A stretch of DNA of 64,000 nt from Venturia oleaginea. Lineage: Eukaryota > Ascomycota > Dothideomycetes > Venturiales > Venturiaceae. The notes under the pieces were generated by a model. It was not told where the DNA came from and made no database searches. It saw only the letters and a list, made by a program, of their open reading frames with translations. Position 1 is the first letter of the stretch. Each line of letters begins with the position of its first letter. Location: assembly GCA_013176395.1 (NCBI GenBank), contig JABMLP010000011.1:124001-188000 (forward strand). The letters run 5' to 3'. This document shows positions 1-10,584 of the stretch, one piece after another. A program made the position numbers and the translations under genes.

Positions 1-2
1 AG

Positions 3-527
3 AAGGAGCTCGAAGAAGTCGAGAGACGGCGGAACCTCAGCAAAGAAGAAAGGGAAGCAGAAGACAAGATACACATTGACAACCAAAAGGCAACAAAGGA
101 AGGGAAGGGACAAATGGGTTTCATGCAAAAATACTACCACAAAGGTGCTTTCTTCACCGAAGACCTTGAGGCAGGCGGCCTCGCGAACAGAGATATCATG
201 GGTAGCCGATACGAAGATGATGTTTCGATGCGCGATGCTTTGCCGGCATATATGCAGATTCGGGATATGACCAAGTTGGGCAAGAAAGGGCATACGAAGT
301 ACAAGGATATGAAAAGTGAAGACACTGGTCGATGGGGAGATTTCTTGGACAACAGAAAGCCGAGAAACGGTGACAATGACTGGAGTCGGGACGAAAGGTT
401 TCGCAGCGATTACGACGGCGGTGGGAGGGTGACACCGAGTGGTGCTAACGCCAGTTCGCTAGGGGAGAGGAAAAGACCACCTCCTGAAGGTGACCGGGGG
501 GAGGACAAGAGGGCGAGGGTCGATTGA
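3..527 (+). CDS. MFAP1-like spliceosomal protein, C-terminal part (5' end outside window)
   Basis: The reading frame is open from the window edge at base 3 to the stop at 525-527, so only the last ~174 codons are present. It starts with a charged stretch (KELEEVERRRNLSKEEREAE), then a block typical of the C-terminal MFAP1 domain: FMQKYYHKGAFF, a short acidic spacer, and LGKKGHTKYKDMKSEDTGRWG. The end is a low-complexity Arg/Asp/Gly/Pro tail finishing KRARVD, plausibly a nuclear localisation signal. MFAP1 proteins are components of the precatalytic spliceosomal B complex and act in the nucleus in pre-mRNA splicing; that role is taken from the family. No intron is needed in the visible part. 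Another helical RNA-processing protein is possible, but the QKYYHKGAFF block is strong. Confidence 0.82.
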   Translation, partial: KELEEVERRRNLSKEEREAEDKIHIDNQKATKEGKGQMGFMQKYYHKGAFFTEDLEAGGLANRDIMGSRYEDDVSMRDALPAYMQIRDMTKLGKKGHTKYKDMKSEDTGRWGDFLDNRKPRNGDNDWSRDERFRSDYDGGGRVTPSGANASSLGERKRPPPEGDRGEDKRARVD

Positions 528-738
528 CCTGGTCCCTAATGGCATAGCACGGTGTTCTGGAATTCGATGCATTGAAAAGCATGACGCTCATGATCTATCG
601 TCTACCCGCTTGGTACACAGTCTTCCATCTTAGGCTGTCCAGATCAACGAAGGTTCCTTGGAGTACCTTCGCTACTACCTGTTCCTCGTCCCCCATACTC
701 GTGATACCATAACAAATTTAATTTTGAACCTTGCCTAA

Positions 739-1289
739 TTAATCGTCACCATAGAAGATTTCCTTGTATCTATGCGTAGCGTCCACTACTGCTTCGGCAG
801 CCGTAAGATCTATCACCGAGTTAGTTCACGACTGATATCAATTGAATTGAGAGAACCATCGAACATCAGAAACCCCACGTCTATTTGACCAACCGCATTG
901 CTGATGAAATACTGCGTATCATCGAATATGAAGTGACACCTTTCGGAGACGAGGGTCGTGAAAGATAACGGACGAAAATGGCTTACCCAAGTTATCGCCG
1001 AAGTCAGTGGCCATCAATGTTTGGATGGAGAGATCATTCTTCACCTTTCCAACAATTTCGACGGCATTTCCCTCGCGGAGGTGGGAATCCTACAGAGTAC
1101 GGTCAGAAAGTTGTGTAGAACAACATATTGAGTCAATCTTACACGTGTGAGGTGAACCGTGATAGAACCACCAGCATCGATTACAGCATGGTCGCCGCGA
1201 AGTTGAGTTACGCGCCCTACGACCCTTACGGCTTGGCCTTGGAATTGTTCGAGGTATGCGGCTGTTATGCGGGGAGTTGCTTCGGACAT
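739..1289 (-). CDS. rfa3: Replication protein A subunit 3 (RPA14-type OB-fold)
   Basis: Three exons read on the minus strand: 1289-1143, 1089-987 and 809-739 (106 aa). Introns are 53 nt (1142-1090, GTAAG..TAG) and 177 nt (986-810, GTAAGC..TAG); phases match. The protein begins MSEATPRITAAYLEQF and continues with an OB-fold pattern (VRVVGRVTQLRGDHAVIDAG, then AVEIVGKVKNDLSIQTLMAT) and the C-terminal AVVDATHRYKEIFYGDD typical of fungal Rfa3. RPA3 is the smallest subunit of the heterotrimeric single-stranded DNA binding complex used in replication and repair. A Met four codons upstream (1301) is possible, but MSEA fits family starts better. The second intron is long for this window. Confidence 0.88.
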
Positions 1290-1338
1290 TATGACTGTCA
1301 TTTGAGATGTGTGGAGGTGTAGGAGTTTGTGGTGTTTG

Positions 1339-1364
1339 AAGAGTGAAGAGTGAAGAGTGAAGAC
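1339..1364. repeat. GAAGAGT heptanucleotide tandem repeat
   Basis: About three and a half head-to-tail copies of GAAGAGT just upstream of the RPA3 gene. No coding role is visible; it is a simple-sequence tract. Confidence 0.8.
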
Positions 1365-1600
1365 AGTCCAAGGATCGAAATTGATTGAATGATGCAGGAA
1401 CGCGCTTTATCACGTTCCCACGTGATACCGCCCCCTTCCTCAATAGAGACATGGTTCACTCACTCTTGAAACAAGTTTGGGTCCTAGGATCGTGACTCGT
1501 ATTCGAATACGACTATCGAGTCACAAATGTGGTGGTACCCGAATCGATGACTGTTCTGTGATAGACAGAGCTTGAACCTTCGATTCCCATCTCGTCCAGT

Positions 1601-1632
1601 CATCGACATCGACATCGACATCGACATCGACC
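1601..1632. repeat. CATCGA hexanucleotide microsatellite
   Basis: About five perfect copies of CATCGA in the intergenic region before the GTPBP1-like gene. A hexamer unit would keep frame if translated, but no gene covers it. Confidence 0.85.
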
Positions 1633-1933
1633 TCCAAACCCAAATCCCCAAACCTCCCCACTTCACCAAGCTTTAAATGACCAAGTCTTACTATCAGAGT
1701 AACAAACACAACTGGCATATATTACAACCTTTACGATTATTCAAAAATTGGACCATACAAGATGCCCCGGGGGATACAGGAGCAGTCGCTCCAAGACAGG
1801 CGCAAGGGCGAATCGGTACGCCACTGGCATTCCTTTGGCTGCGCTCCCATGACTGCGCGGCGCATTCACGGCATCCTTTGATCTGCGTCTACCTACCTTG
1901 GACATAGTCAGCTAACATCCTGCTATTACTAAG

Positions 1934-3929
1934 GCCCTCAGTGATTTTGCCGACTACGTCCAGAAGCAGCAATCTAAGCGCAACCCCGCTGGCGTCCAAC
2001 CTCAACCCGTCCTCGAAGAGCACGACGAGCTCGACATAATAGACCAACTCGGTCTCGCCGAGGAAACTCACACGATACGGCTAAAACACATTCTCCTCGA
2101 CCAAGTCCCTGATACCCGCGATAATAGCATCAAACAATTCAATGAGTACGTCGCTGGAAGATTAGACGAGGGGAATGGAGAATACATGTTTGATCTTGGA
2201 CTCGAAGACAGTGGCGAATCTATGGGATTTGGAAAGGAGGAATGGGACTTTGCCTTACAGAGGCTGAAGACTTGTACCGACGAGGTTGGAGCCGACTGCA
2301 GAGTCCTGATGACGAGGAATATTGAAGGCAGTGAGGTCGAAGTAGGGCCAAGAGACAGCGGGAAAGATTCCTCGTGTTCTGGAAAGCTTATGGTCAGACG
2401 GCGACCGAAAAATGTCGACGACGTTATTGAAACTCGGATTGCCGTGGTAGGCAATGTCGACGCGGGCAAATCTACCCTCCTTGGAGTCCTCGTCAAAGGC
2501 GGTCTAGACGACGGTAGAGGTAAGGCCCGAGTCAATCTCTTCAGGCACAAGCATGAGATCGAGAGCGGACGAACCAGTTCTGTGGGCATGGAGATCTTGG
2601 GATTTGATTCAAAGGGAGACATTGTGGCTTCGAACGTCCCTGGTAGGAAACTGTCGTGGGAAGAGATTGGACAGAGATCTGTAAGTTTAGTGCAAAGCAA
2701 CTTGCTTCCCTGCTGCAAGTCTTGTCTTTCGGAACGCCTCGATAAGTTCCTTGCAATCTTTTGACATCGATATCAATTCCAACTATTGTAAAGGAACGAC
2801 TTACTAATGACGTTTTCAGGCCAAAGTAATCAGTTTCACAGATTTGGCTGGTCACGAACGGTATCTTCGTACGACTGTCTTTGGTTTGCTGAGCTCCGAG
2901 CCTAATTACGCTCTCCTAATGGTTGCCGCAAATAACGGCCTCATCGGAATGTCCAAAGAGCATTTAGGGATAGCACTTGCGCTCAACGTCCCTATAATGG
3001 TTGTCATTACCAAGATTGATATATGTCCTCCTCAAATCTTGGAGCAAACCATTACTCAGCTTTCGAAGATCTTGAAATCCCAGGGCGCCAGGAAAATACC
3101 GATATTCATCAAGAATCGCGAAGATTGTGTCAATACGGCCACTCAATTCATTTCGAGACGAATCTGCCCTATCTTCCAGGTCTCGAATGTGACCGGAGAG
3201 TCCCTCGATCTGGTACGAACATTTATGAATATACTACCACACCATGGCAATTACAATACGGATGCGCCGTTCGAGTTTCACGTCAACGATACATTTAGTG
3301 TGCCATTCGTTGGAACAGTAGTATCTGGCATTGTCAAGTCAGGTATAGTACACTCTGGTGACACCGTTCTGGTTGGACCAGATTCTCTGGGCAACTTTAC
3401 TGCTACTAAGATTCGATCGATCGAGCGAAAAAGAATCAACGTGCCTGCCTCAGCTGCAGGGCAGAGCGCTTCTTTCGCTCTCCGAGGTATCCGAAGGCGA
3501 GACGTGAGAAAGGGAATGGTTGTGTTACACAAACCAGAGCCACCATTGCCAATGCCCAGGGTATATAGGGAGTAAGTACAAAACACCGTAAGGATCAAGC
3601 TTGGACTGACAATGTTGCCCAATAGATTTACTGCAGAGGTCCTCATTCTATCACATGCCACCACCATCAAAACGAGATATCAAGCGATGCTCCACGTCGG
3701 TCCCATCTCTCAAACCTGTGCCATTATTGACATCGATCGCGCCTATATTCGGACGGGCGATAGGGCCAAAGTGGCTTTCAGGTTCGTACAGAGGCCTGAA
3801 TTTCTTGCTGTTGGTGAGAGAATACTTTTCAGGGAGGGTAGGACGAAAGGATTAGGTATTGTTACGGGAGTAGGATATGATCCTTCTAAACCACTGAGTG
3901 GAGAAGTTAAGCTACCTGTTGGAGAATAA
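1934..3929 (+). CDS. GTPBP1/GTPBP2-like translational GTPase (first exon unresolved)
   Basis: Three exons are clear: 1934-2680, 2820-3571 and 3626-3929. They are joined by introns GTAAGT..CAG (2681-2819) and GTAAGT..TAG (3572-3625), and all phases agree (about 600 codons). GTPase motifs are in order: G1 GNVDAGKST, the family-typical LFRHKHEIESGRTSSVG, G3 DLAGHE, G4 TKID, then SNVTGESLDLV and domain II/III blocks (VPFVGTVVSGIV, SIERKRINV, FRFVQRPEF). These fit the GTPBP1 branch of EF-Tu-like GTPases, linked to ribosome rescue and mRNA decay in animals; the fungal role is not well defined. The start is uncertain: the frame is closed by TAA at 1913, so an upstream exon must be spliced in at AAG/1934 or CAG/1942, yet no ATG-bearing exon joins in phase. 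Confidence 0.85.
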
Positions 3930-4061
3930 GAGTATGACACTTGTATAATAACGCGGATCATGACTGGAATGAAGAGCACGAGATTATAGTAAGGATATTG
4001 ATGAATTCGCGGCGATTGTTTCATTTTACAGATCGCCAGAAACTTTCGACCTCAGTCTGTC

Positions 4062-5032
4062 CATGGCAGAGCACCTCGACAATCTCAAATTCACAGCAAC
4101 GTGTCACTTCCCAAGCGAGCTCTTCCATGGCAGATCCCTCTTGTCGCCATAGGCGTGACTATCGACACCTGTGTCTTCACGTACAAGACTCCCAAATCTC
4201 GAATGGCTGGTCCTGTCAAGCCGAAGAAGAAAACCCGCAACTCTCATGATGAAATCTTGAGGGCATATTTCGCCGCCCCAGATCCATCTAAAACAAGCCT
4301 CCCGGGTCTCCTCTTAGCCATGGCGACATTTGACAACCTCGCCTCGGAGATGAAAAGTACCGATGAAAAATTCGTTGGCTGGACCAAGTTTTTCGAATAA
4401 TGACGTGCACCTACTGGTTGTGTGTTGTTTGCGTCTCGGGCACATTCGGGGCAATTACCAGGACGACTTTCGAGACAGGCCTGTTGACATACGATATTAG
4501 CAAGACAAAGTGCCCAAGTCAATGGCCAACATTAAAGAGAAAATATCCACAGATTTTCTGAAACGATCGGGCATAGACATCGTCTTGGTCAGCGAAGATG
4601 TCATGTCGGGCGGTCTCCTGATCACTCACGTGTCACTTCTATCGAGGAACCAGAGCATAGACGAAAGTCGAGGGGTTCTTCAAGACCAAGAGATCGACAG
4701 TATGGACAAAGCAACGCACCGCACCATTGTCAACCTGGATGAGGATCGAGAATCCAAGAGTCGTTCGAAAAACAGCCATTCGTAAGGACATATACACCTG
4801 CCGAAAGAATTGCTCTCATGTGGACTTTCCGACTATCCCACCAGGCATTGCAGAGGACTGTCAGCATATAGGTATTGTTCAACCTGCTTATGCTGAGGAT
4901 TGGGAGTCAGGCGCTGGACATCTCGCAATTGTCAAAGAAGTCACGAATAAGAAAGCTCTCAAAGCTGCTATTGACCATTGGAGAGAAACGCATAAGAAAT
5001 CTGAATGGACACCTTTGGGACTAGAGAGATAA
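4062..5032 (+). pseudogene. unrecognised coding remnant, probably decayed
   Basis: Several open stretches in different frames look protein-like but cannot be joined by good introns. They are a start at 4062 (MAEHLDNLKFTATCHFPSEL, stop after 29 codons), 4101-4400 with HDEILRAYFAAPDPSKTSLP, about 4510-4785 containing GIDIVLVSEDVMSGG, and a last stretch ending at 5032 with AYAEDWESGAGHLAIVKEV. I do not recognise the family. Frame changes and stops without consensus splice sites suggest a degenerate gene; a real gene with unusual introns remains possible. It lies just downstream of the GTPBP1-like gene on the same strand. Confidence 0.3.
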
Positions 5033-5592
5033 ATTTCTGATGGCACACAGCGGCCGAACATCGTCCTTCATTTTTGATGGTTTGGCTCGAGAAAGGACAG
5101 CAGCGATGGAGGACCAACTTAGCCACTTGAGAACAGACGGAACCTTACCCCGTTACAAAGGCTCGAAGATTCTAGCGATCAAATTTCGATCATAATTGGT
5201 CGCGCTTTGAAGTCACGATCGTCGAACTTCGCGGTGTTGCCTGGCAGGGGTCGAGAAGACCCATCACATTCTTTTGGCCGGAAGGACATTTTCGGTCGTG
5301 AAACGGCAGATTGTGACACGTTCAAAAGCACCATTAGCCTACGTGTCCGTGGAAGCCACAACAACATCCCCTTCGACTAATGGCGGCGCCATGCCACTGC
5401 CTGCATATGCTTCAACCAGTCTTAAGGCACAGATGTGATGCCGATAGGGAAATTTACCACAGGTTCTTTTGCGTATATCTCTTCCAGGGTTTCCGGTAGC
5501 CTCTTACATCTTCACCAAAGTTACAAGCCCGTCCGTCCTGACCTGCTCGACCCTTTTTTCCAGTGACGCGTAGTAGTGACCTTCCACCAACG
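5033..5592. other. intergenic, nothing recognised
   Basis: No supported ORF, RNA gene or repeat. The sequence just before 5593 could carry an upstream exon of the DUF3433-like fragment, but none could be fixed. Confidence 0.4.
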
Positions 5593-6009
5593 ATGCTCAC
5601 GGCACTCCTCAAGGGACGATGGCTGGTTTTCTGGGCCGGAGGTGTTTACTCTTTTGTGGTGTTCCTCACATCCTTGGCTTCTAAATGTGTCTTTGTCGAC
5701 ACAAACTACGTGGGCTTGAATTCCATTCCAATTCAGCCTGGAAATCCTTGCAGGCCAATAAGGCTATCCTGCAAGCCTATCCCTCTTCGAGCGCTCCAAG
5801 GACTCTTCGCTTATGTCGTCGCTGTCATGGCATTGTTGTTGATGCATAGGATGCTTCAGAGTCGTATAGGAGTGTCAAGCGATCAATCTTCGATGACCAG
5901 TATCATCGCCTTCTCTCATCATCCAAGCATTTTGCAAGACTTCCGACAACTGGGCAGCGAGATGAGTGACAAGGAAGCCAGAACAAAAAAAATTGGGATC
6001 AGAGATTAA
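5593..6009 (+). pseudogene. DUF3433-like membrane protein fragment
   Basis: An ORF of about 138 codons from ATG 5593. It has one hydrophobic segment after LKGRWLVFWAGGVYSFVVFL, then NPCRPIRLSC, a second hydrophobic segment (ALQGLFAYVVAVMALLLMH) and the SDQSSMTSIIAFSHHPSILQ block. The 'D(P/Q)SS(I/M)..I..L.HHP..L.DFR' signature is what I know from fungal DUF3433 proteins, which are large multi-pass proteins of unknown function. Only a fragment is present: the usual downstream domain is absent in frame after the stop at 6007-6009, although hydrophobic stretches continue in other frames to about 6270. I read this as a truncated or decayed copy. Confidence 0.45.
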
Positions 6010-7070
6010 CTAGGATCTTACCAGTGACCCGCCAGCATTTGGAATACGGATCTGTTCCTGTCGGCTGATGGTCTCAGACCCAGCCTCCTCTTGAGCTTAC
6101 TGCTCTCAGCAGTATTGGAAGAATACTCCTCTCAGGACGTCAGTCGACTTTGACGATCCTTCTCGAAGTGCAGTTCCATTTGTTCTTCTTCAAAATTCTC
6201 GTCGTTGTCGCTGGCTATTCCGAGGACATTTCCGATTTGGATTCACTCAGTTCTTCATGGTGAATGAATTGGAGTCTGATATTGTGTCAGTAACCTCCTC
6301 GATACCATGGTTAACAGGCGGAAGTCGGCACCACTATGGTAGAATTGAAGCTGATTGACAGGAAGGTGATGAGGATGAGAGAAGGTGGGTTGACGAAACG
6401 CGACAAATTGTGGCGTGCATGTGACGACCGTTTGGGGCTAGCTTAATATTCCCCTAGAAGGTTGTCATCTTGTCAGCCCTCTTCTTCCACAGAACAACAT
6501 CTGCATCGATTATTCATCAAAGACGCCTGACCTTTCATCAAGAGATGACTCTCTCCGATGGTCAATGTCGGGAATACCGTAGATCCCGTGCAAAGCTGTT
6601 CGCGGGGTAAAGATTGGAAAACCGTGTGTGGAGTAAAGCCTCCCGCTTTGGCAAGTCTGAAGAGGGAATCTCTAACCCTATTAAGCCCTAAGCGGCAGTA
6701 GGATATCTCTCCATACCCATTCGCACGGACTCTGCATTGACCTATCCCGCCCTTACCTCGCATAGATAACTTTGCACGGAATCTACAGTACATAGTAAGG
6801 CGGAGAAACGCTCAGTACCTCCACAATTCCAAACGAGGGGCCGGATAGGGCTCCGTGGGCTCATACGAGAATACCCAGCTTCAAGTGCCGAAAAGGTGAT
6901 ATGCGGGGCAGGTTCTTTATATGGGACCTGTTACTCTGCATCTGTTTGTGGATTTTGGATAGCTTGAATCATTGACGACCCGCCAATCCTTTGCAACACG
7001 ACAGCTATCAAGTATAAAGCCTAACCCATCACGCCTGTCAATCTTGAAACACCCAAGTTCTTCACTCGTC
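6010..7070. other. intergenic, decayed sequence before the MetE-like gene
   Basis: No supported gene. The first ~260 bases may be remains of the DUF3433-like gene in shifted frames. The last few hundred bases form the upstream region of the MetE-like gene. Confidence 0.4.
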
Positions 7071-8396
7071 ATGCCTTCTTTCTCTCTTCACCGCAATCCT
7101 CCATTTCGAGTTGAGCACATTGGTTCTCTCAAACGTCCAGACAAATTGATTGCGAAGCGAGAAGGAGCCGAAGATGGGAAGGTGTCAGAACAAGAGCTCG
7201 CGGCTACTGAGGATGAATGTATAGAATGGGTTGTGAAGAAACAGCAAGAGCTGGGGATTCGTGCAGTGACTGATGGCGAATACCGGTATGATTGCTACGA
7301 AGTTAAAAGGCTGGGAGTGACGGAACTAACCAACTTCAAGCCGAGGAATGTTCTTCTCTCACTTCTTTGAATCACTTGAGGGGTTCGAGACGATCGACGA
7401 ACCGCCTTCAGATTGGTTTAGGCCTTATATGCCAGACGTTGCTGCCTTTATGCTGGATAAGACTGCCAAACCAGAGGCTACAGTTCTTTGCAAAGCCAAA
7501 ATCAAGCACAGCGGACGCTCGCCATATGTGCCACAATTCCAATTCATCACCAAATTCATCCCAAAAGAACGTTGGGGCGAGATCAAGATTACGCTTGCAG
7601 CACCAAACTGGTATCATTTTAGATACAAGGAGGGCGTTGCATACCCAAAAGATGTATACTCAAACGACGAGGATTATCTTAGGGACATCGCAAAAGCATA
7701 CCAGGTCGAACTTGACCTTCTATACAAAGCTGGCTGCCGAAACGTTCAGTACGACGACCCGAATTTAGCTTGTGGGTTTCCTAGAAACTGTGTGATTGTT
7801 TGATACTAAGACAGGCAGATTTTTGCGACCAGAACATGATTGATGGTTGGATCGCCGACCCTCTCAACAAAGACATTGGTCACCCAGATCTGACCTTAGC
7901 AAGATACATCTCCATGTACAACGATTGCATCTCCAAGATTCCCAGCGACATGCACGTTGGTGTTCATCTTTGCAGAGGTAATTACCTTGGATCTCGTCAC
8001 TTCAGCACGGGATCCTACGACCGCATCGCCACGCAACTGTTCCAGACATTGAACGTGCATACCTACTACCTTGAATTCGACACTCCCAGAGCTGGCGGAT
8101 TCGAACCATTGGTGCATCTGCCCAAGAACAAGAACTTGATCATGGGAGTCGTGACCAGTAAATTTGCGGAGCTAGAGGATGTGGAGGAGATGGTGAAGAG
8201 AGTAGAGACGGCGGCGGATTATGTTGCGAAAGGAAGTGGACAGAGCAGGCAAGAGGCATTGCAGAGGCTAGGGATTAGTCCTCAGTGTGGCTTTGCGAGC
8301 CATTTTGTTGGGAACACTGTGACTGTGGAGGACATGGAGAAGAAACTGGCTTTGGTGAGGAGGATCGCCGACAAGATCTGGGGTGGTGAGCCTTAA
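7071..8396 (+). CDS. MetE-like (cobalamin-independent methionine synthase C-terminal domain) protein
   Basis: Three exons, 7071-7285, 7341-7771 and 7819-8396, give 407 aa. Introns are 55 nt (GTATGA..AAG with CTAAC branch site) and 47 nt (GTGGGT..CAG). The protein starts MPSFSLHRNPPFRVEHIGSL, the usual UROD/MetE-superfamily opening, followed by VTDGEYRRGMFF. Zinc-ligand positions of the MetE catalytic domain are visible: HVGVHLCRGN (His and Cys), YLEFDTPRAGGFEPL (Glu) and SPQCGFASH (Cys). At about 400 residues it is half the length of true MetE and lacks its N-terminal folate-binding half. It therefore belongs to the short MetE-like group whose methyl donor is unknown. It may act on a thiol substrate with a small-molecule donor; that is inference. 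Confidence 0.82.
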
Positions 8397-8837
8397 TGGA
8401 GCCTTAATGATTACAAATACAAGAGTGTCCTACAACAAACATAGTATAAGTTAGTAGTATCTTACGATATGCAGAGATGGTGAGTTGGATCGCGCCTCGT
8501 GAACTGACGATTCCAGATCCAGGGTCCAAATTTCGAGACCCCAAGATCGACATGGACAACCTGACATCTCAACCGCCGGCCATCTCCGCAACTTTGATCT
8601 TTTCGATACCGCAGTCGTCCACCTATGCACAGCGAACCACCCGGACGTGTCTGTTTACTCTTTTCCGCTTTAGGATGACGACAGAGACCACCCCGTGAAT
8701 GCCATCATTGTGCTTGAGCCCAACAGTCATTTGTGAGTATACATAGTCAGTATAACCCCATTTCCATTCCTAGTTCCGGCCTTCTGTTATTATTTCTTGA
8801 GATACCCCTATGTGCCCTACCTTCTGCATCTGTAACA
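8397..8837. other. intergenic, promoter side of sugar transporter
   Basis: A short open frame at 8477-8698 has no start context, domain or compositional support. Nothing else is visible. Confidence 0.45.
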
Positions 8838-10584
8838 ATGTCTTCGCTTCCTACTTATGGCACTCTGAAGAAGCGACAGGCTGAGACGACCCAGATTGAG
8901 GACCTCGCGCCTCGTACACATCGCCAGATACACACCATGAATCCTAAGACCTGGTTCAAGGACCTAACGCCCTACTTCCTCTACGTCCTCTTCATCGCGA
9001 CCCTTGGTCCCCTCCTCTTCGGCTACCATCTTGCCGAACTCAACACGCCTCAACAAGTCATTACTTGCAAGCGAAAGTCCCTCTTCGGACCAGAAGATGC
9101 AGCATCTACGCTACCACGATGCATACCCATGAATCCATCCGAGATCGGACTGGTTAGCAGCATATTTACACTTGGAGGCCTGATTGGTGCTCTTGCTGGA
9201 GGGCCGGCGAGCTCTAAATATGGACGTCTGAGAGCAATGCAATTCTCGACCATATTCTTCGCACTTGGACCCGTCCTCGAAGCTCTCGCACCAAACATTG
9301 CTACAATGGCTGCTGGACGACTGATCTCAGGGCTTGGGGCAGGCGCATCGGTCGTGGTGGTGCCAATCTACATTTCCGAGGTCTCTCCACCGGCAGAGAA
9401 GGGTTTCTTTGGCAGCTTGACACAGGTCATGGTTAACTTTGGCATCTTTGTTACACAACTGCTCGGTTATCTTCTCAGCTACGGCCAGATGTGGCGAGTT
9501 GTGCTTGCTGTTGGTGGCATCATCGCTGGAGCACAGGCTGTTGCGCTGCTCTTCGCAGCAGAGAGTCCAGTATGGACCGCCAATCAAGGCAGAGCAAGAA
9601 ACGCAAGAGAAGTTCTCGCAAGAATTCGAGGCGACAAAGTCGACATTGAAGAAGAGGTCGCGAGTTGGGGCCACGCACCTACAGACATCACCGTGGACGA
9701 GGAAGAAGCTCTCCTCCACAACGAACAGCCAAGCGGAGACTTTGTCAAGAAAGAACACATTGGCATGCTTGAAGTCGTCATTCACCCACACAATCGCAAA
9801 GCAGTCATCGCCGTCGTCATGGTCATGACTGCCCAACAACTCACAGGAATCAACAGCATAATCATGTACGGCGTCAGTCTCCTAGCCGATCTCCTCCAAT
9901 CGAACTCGGCACTGCTCAATCTCGGCGTCTCAGCCATTAATGTCATCGTGACGGCAGCGGCCGCACCCTTAGTTGACAGAATCGGCCGCAAGACGTGCCT
10001 TCTCATCTCCATTGCCGGCATGGGAATCAGTTCCCTACTCTTGGCTATTGGCATTATACATTCGATTTCTATTCTATCAGCCGTTGCCGTGTTATTCTTC
10101 GTCGGCAGCTTTGGAGTTGGCCTGGGCCCAATTCCGTTTATCCTCAGCTCCGAGCTCGTGAGCACGGAGGCCGTTGGTGCAACGCAGGGATGGGCGTTGG
10201 GCGCGAACTGGATCTCGACGTTCATTGTTGCACAGTTTTTCCCCATAGTCAATGCCGCGCTAGGAAAAGGCAAGATTTATTTCATCTTCGCTGGTGTGGC
10301 ACTATTCTTTTGGCTGTTTGTGGCCTGGTGGGTGCCAGAGACTTCAGGTGCGTTGCTACTTGATATTCCCCTTATTCCCTCTAAAAAACCCCTCAACTAC
10401 CGTGCTCCTATCCCGTCGGCTAGCTTCTCGTTCGTGCTGCAAGCAAGCTGTTGCACTTTATGAAGCCCGTGTACGGGCGTAGCGACCGGATTGTAGCCCG
10501 TGCATGTACTAACTATATTTGATTACAGGAAAGAAGAATGCGGATGAAGTGTGGGGAAGGAGTAGCAGCGATAGACAGGATTAA
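8838..10584 (+). CDS. MFS sugar transporter, Vps73/glucose-transporter type
   Basis: Exons 8838-10347 and 10529-10584 (521 aa) with a 181 nt intron (GTGCGT..CAG, branch ACTAAC). Start chosen at MSSLPTYGTLKKRQ; an upstream in-frame codon at 8733 is not conserved-looking. Motifs of the sugar-porter family: LFGYHLAELNTPQ in TM1, GPASSKYGRLRAMQ after TM2, AGRLISGLGAGASVVVVPIYI(S)E in TM4-5, a cytosolic loop around residues 240-290, QQLTGINSIIMYG in TM7, DRIGRKTCLL after TM8, and PETSG at the end of TM12, with the tail KKNADEVWG that I associate with fungal Vps73-like proteins. It should place a hexose-type transporter in the plasma or vacuolar membrane. The substrate cannot be read from sequence. 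Confidence 0.87.

Larger units (their letters stand above)
1290..1933. other. intergenic region upstream of the GTPase gene
   Basis: No convincing gene. It holds a heptanucleotide repeat (about 1338-1364), a near-palindromic hairpin (about 1492-1524), a CATCGA hexanucleotide repeat (1601-1632) and probably the unresolved 5' exon of the GTPase gene. A candidate exon starting with ATG at 1761 and ending before GTACGC at 1816 does not join in phase with the downstream exon. Confidence 0.5.

Noticed and set aside
1492..1524. Hairpin-like palindrome as a possible terminator or RNA gene
   Set aside because: Eukaryotic nuclear context; no tRNA or snRNA features; short palindromes of this size occur by chance.
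2068..2718. Minus-strand ORF of 216 codons
   Set aside because: Antisense to the G1 region of the GTPBP1-like GTPase, which is clearly coding on plus.
9327..9839. Minus-strand ORF of 170 codons inside the sugar transporter
   Set aside because: Shadow of a well-supported transporter exon on the plus strand.
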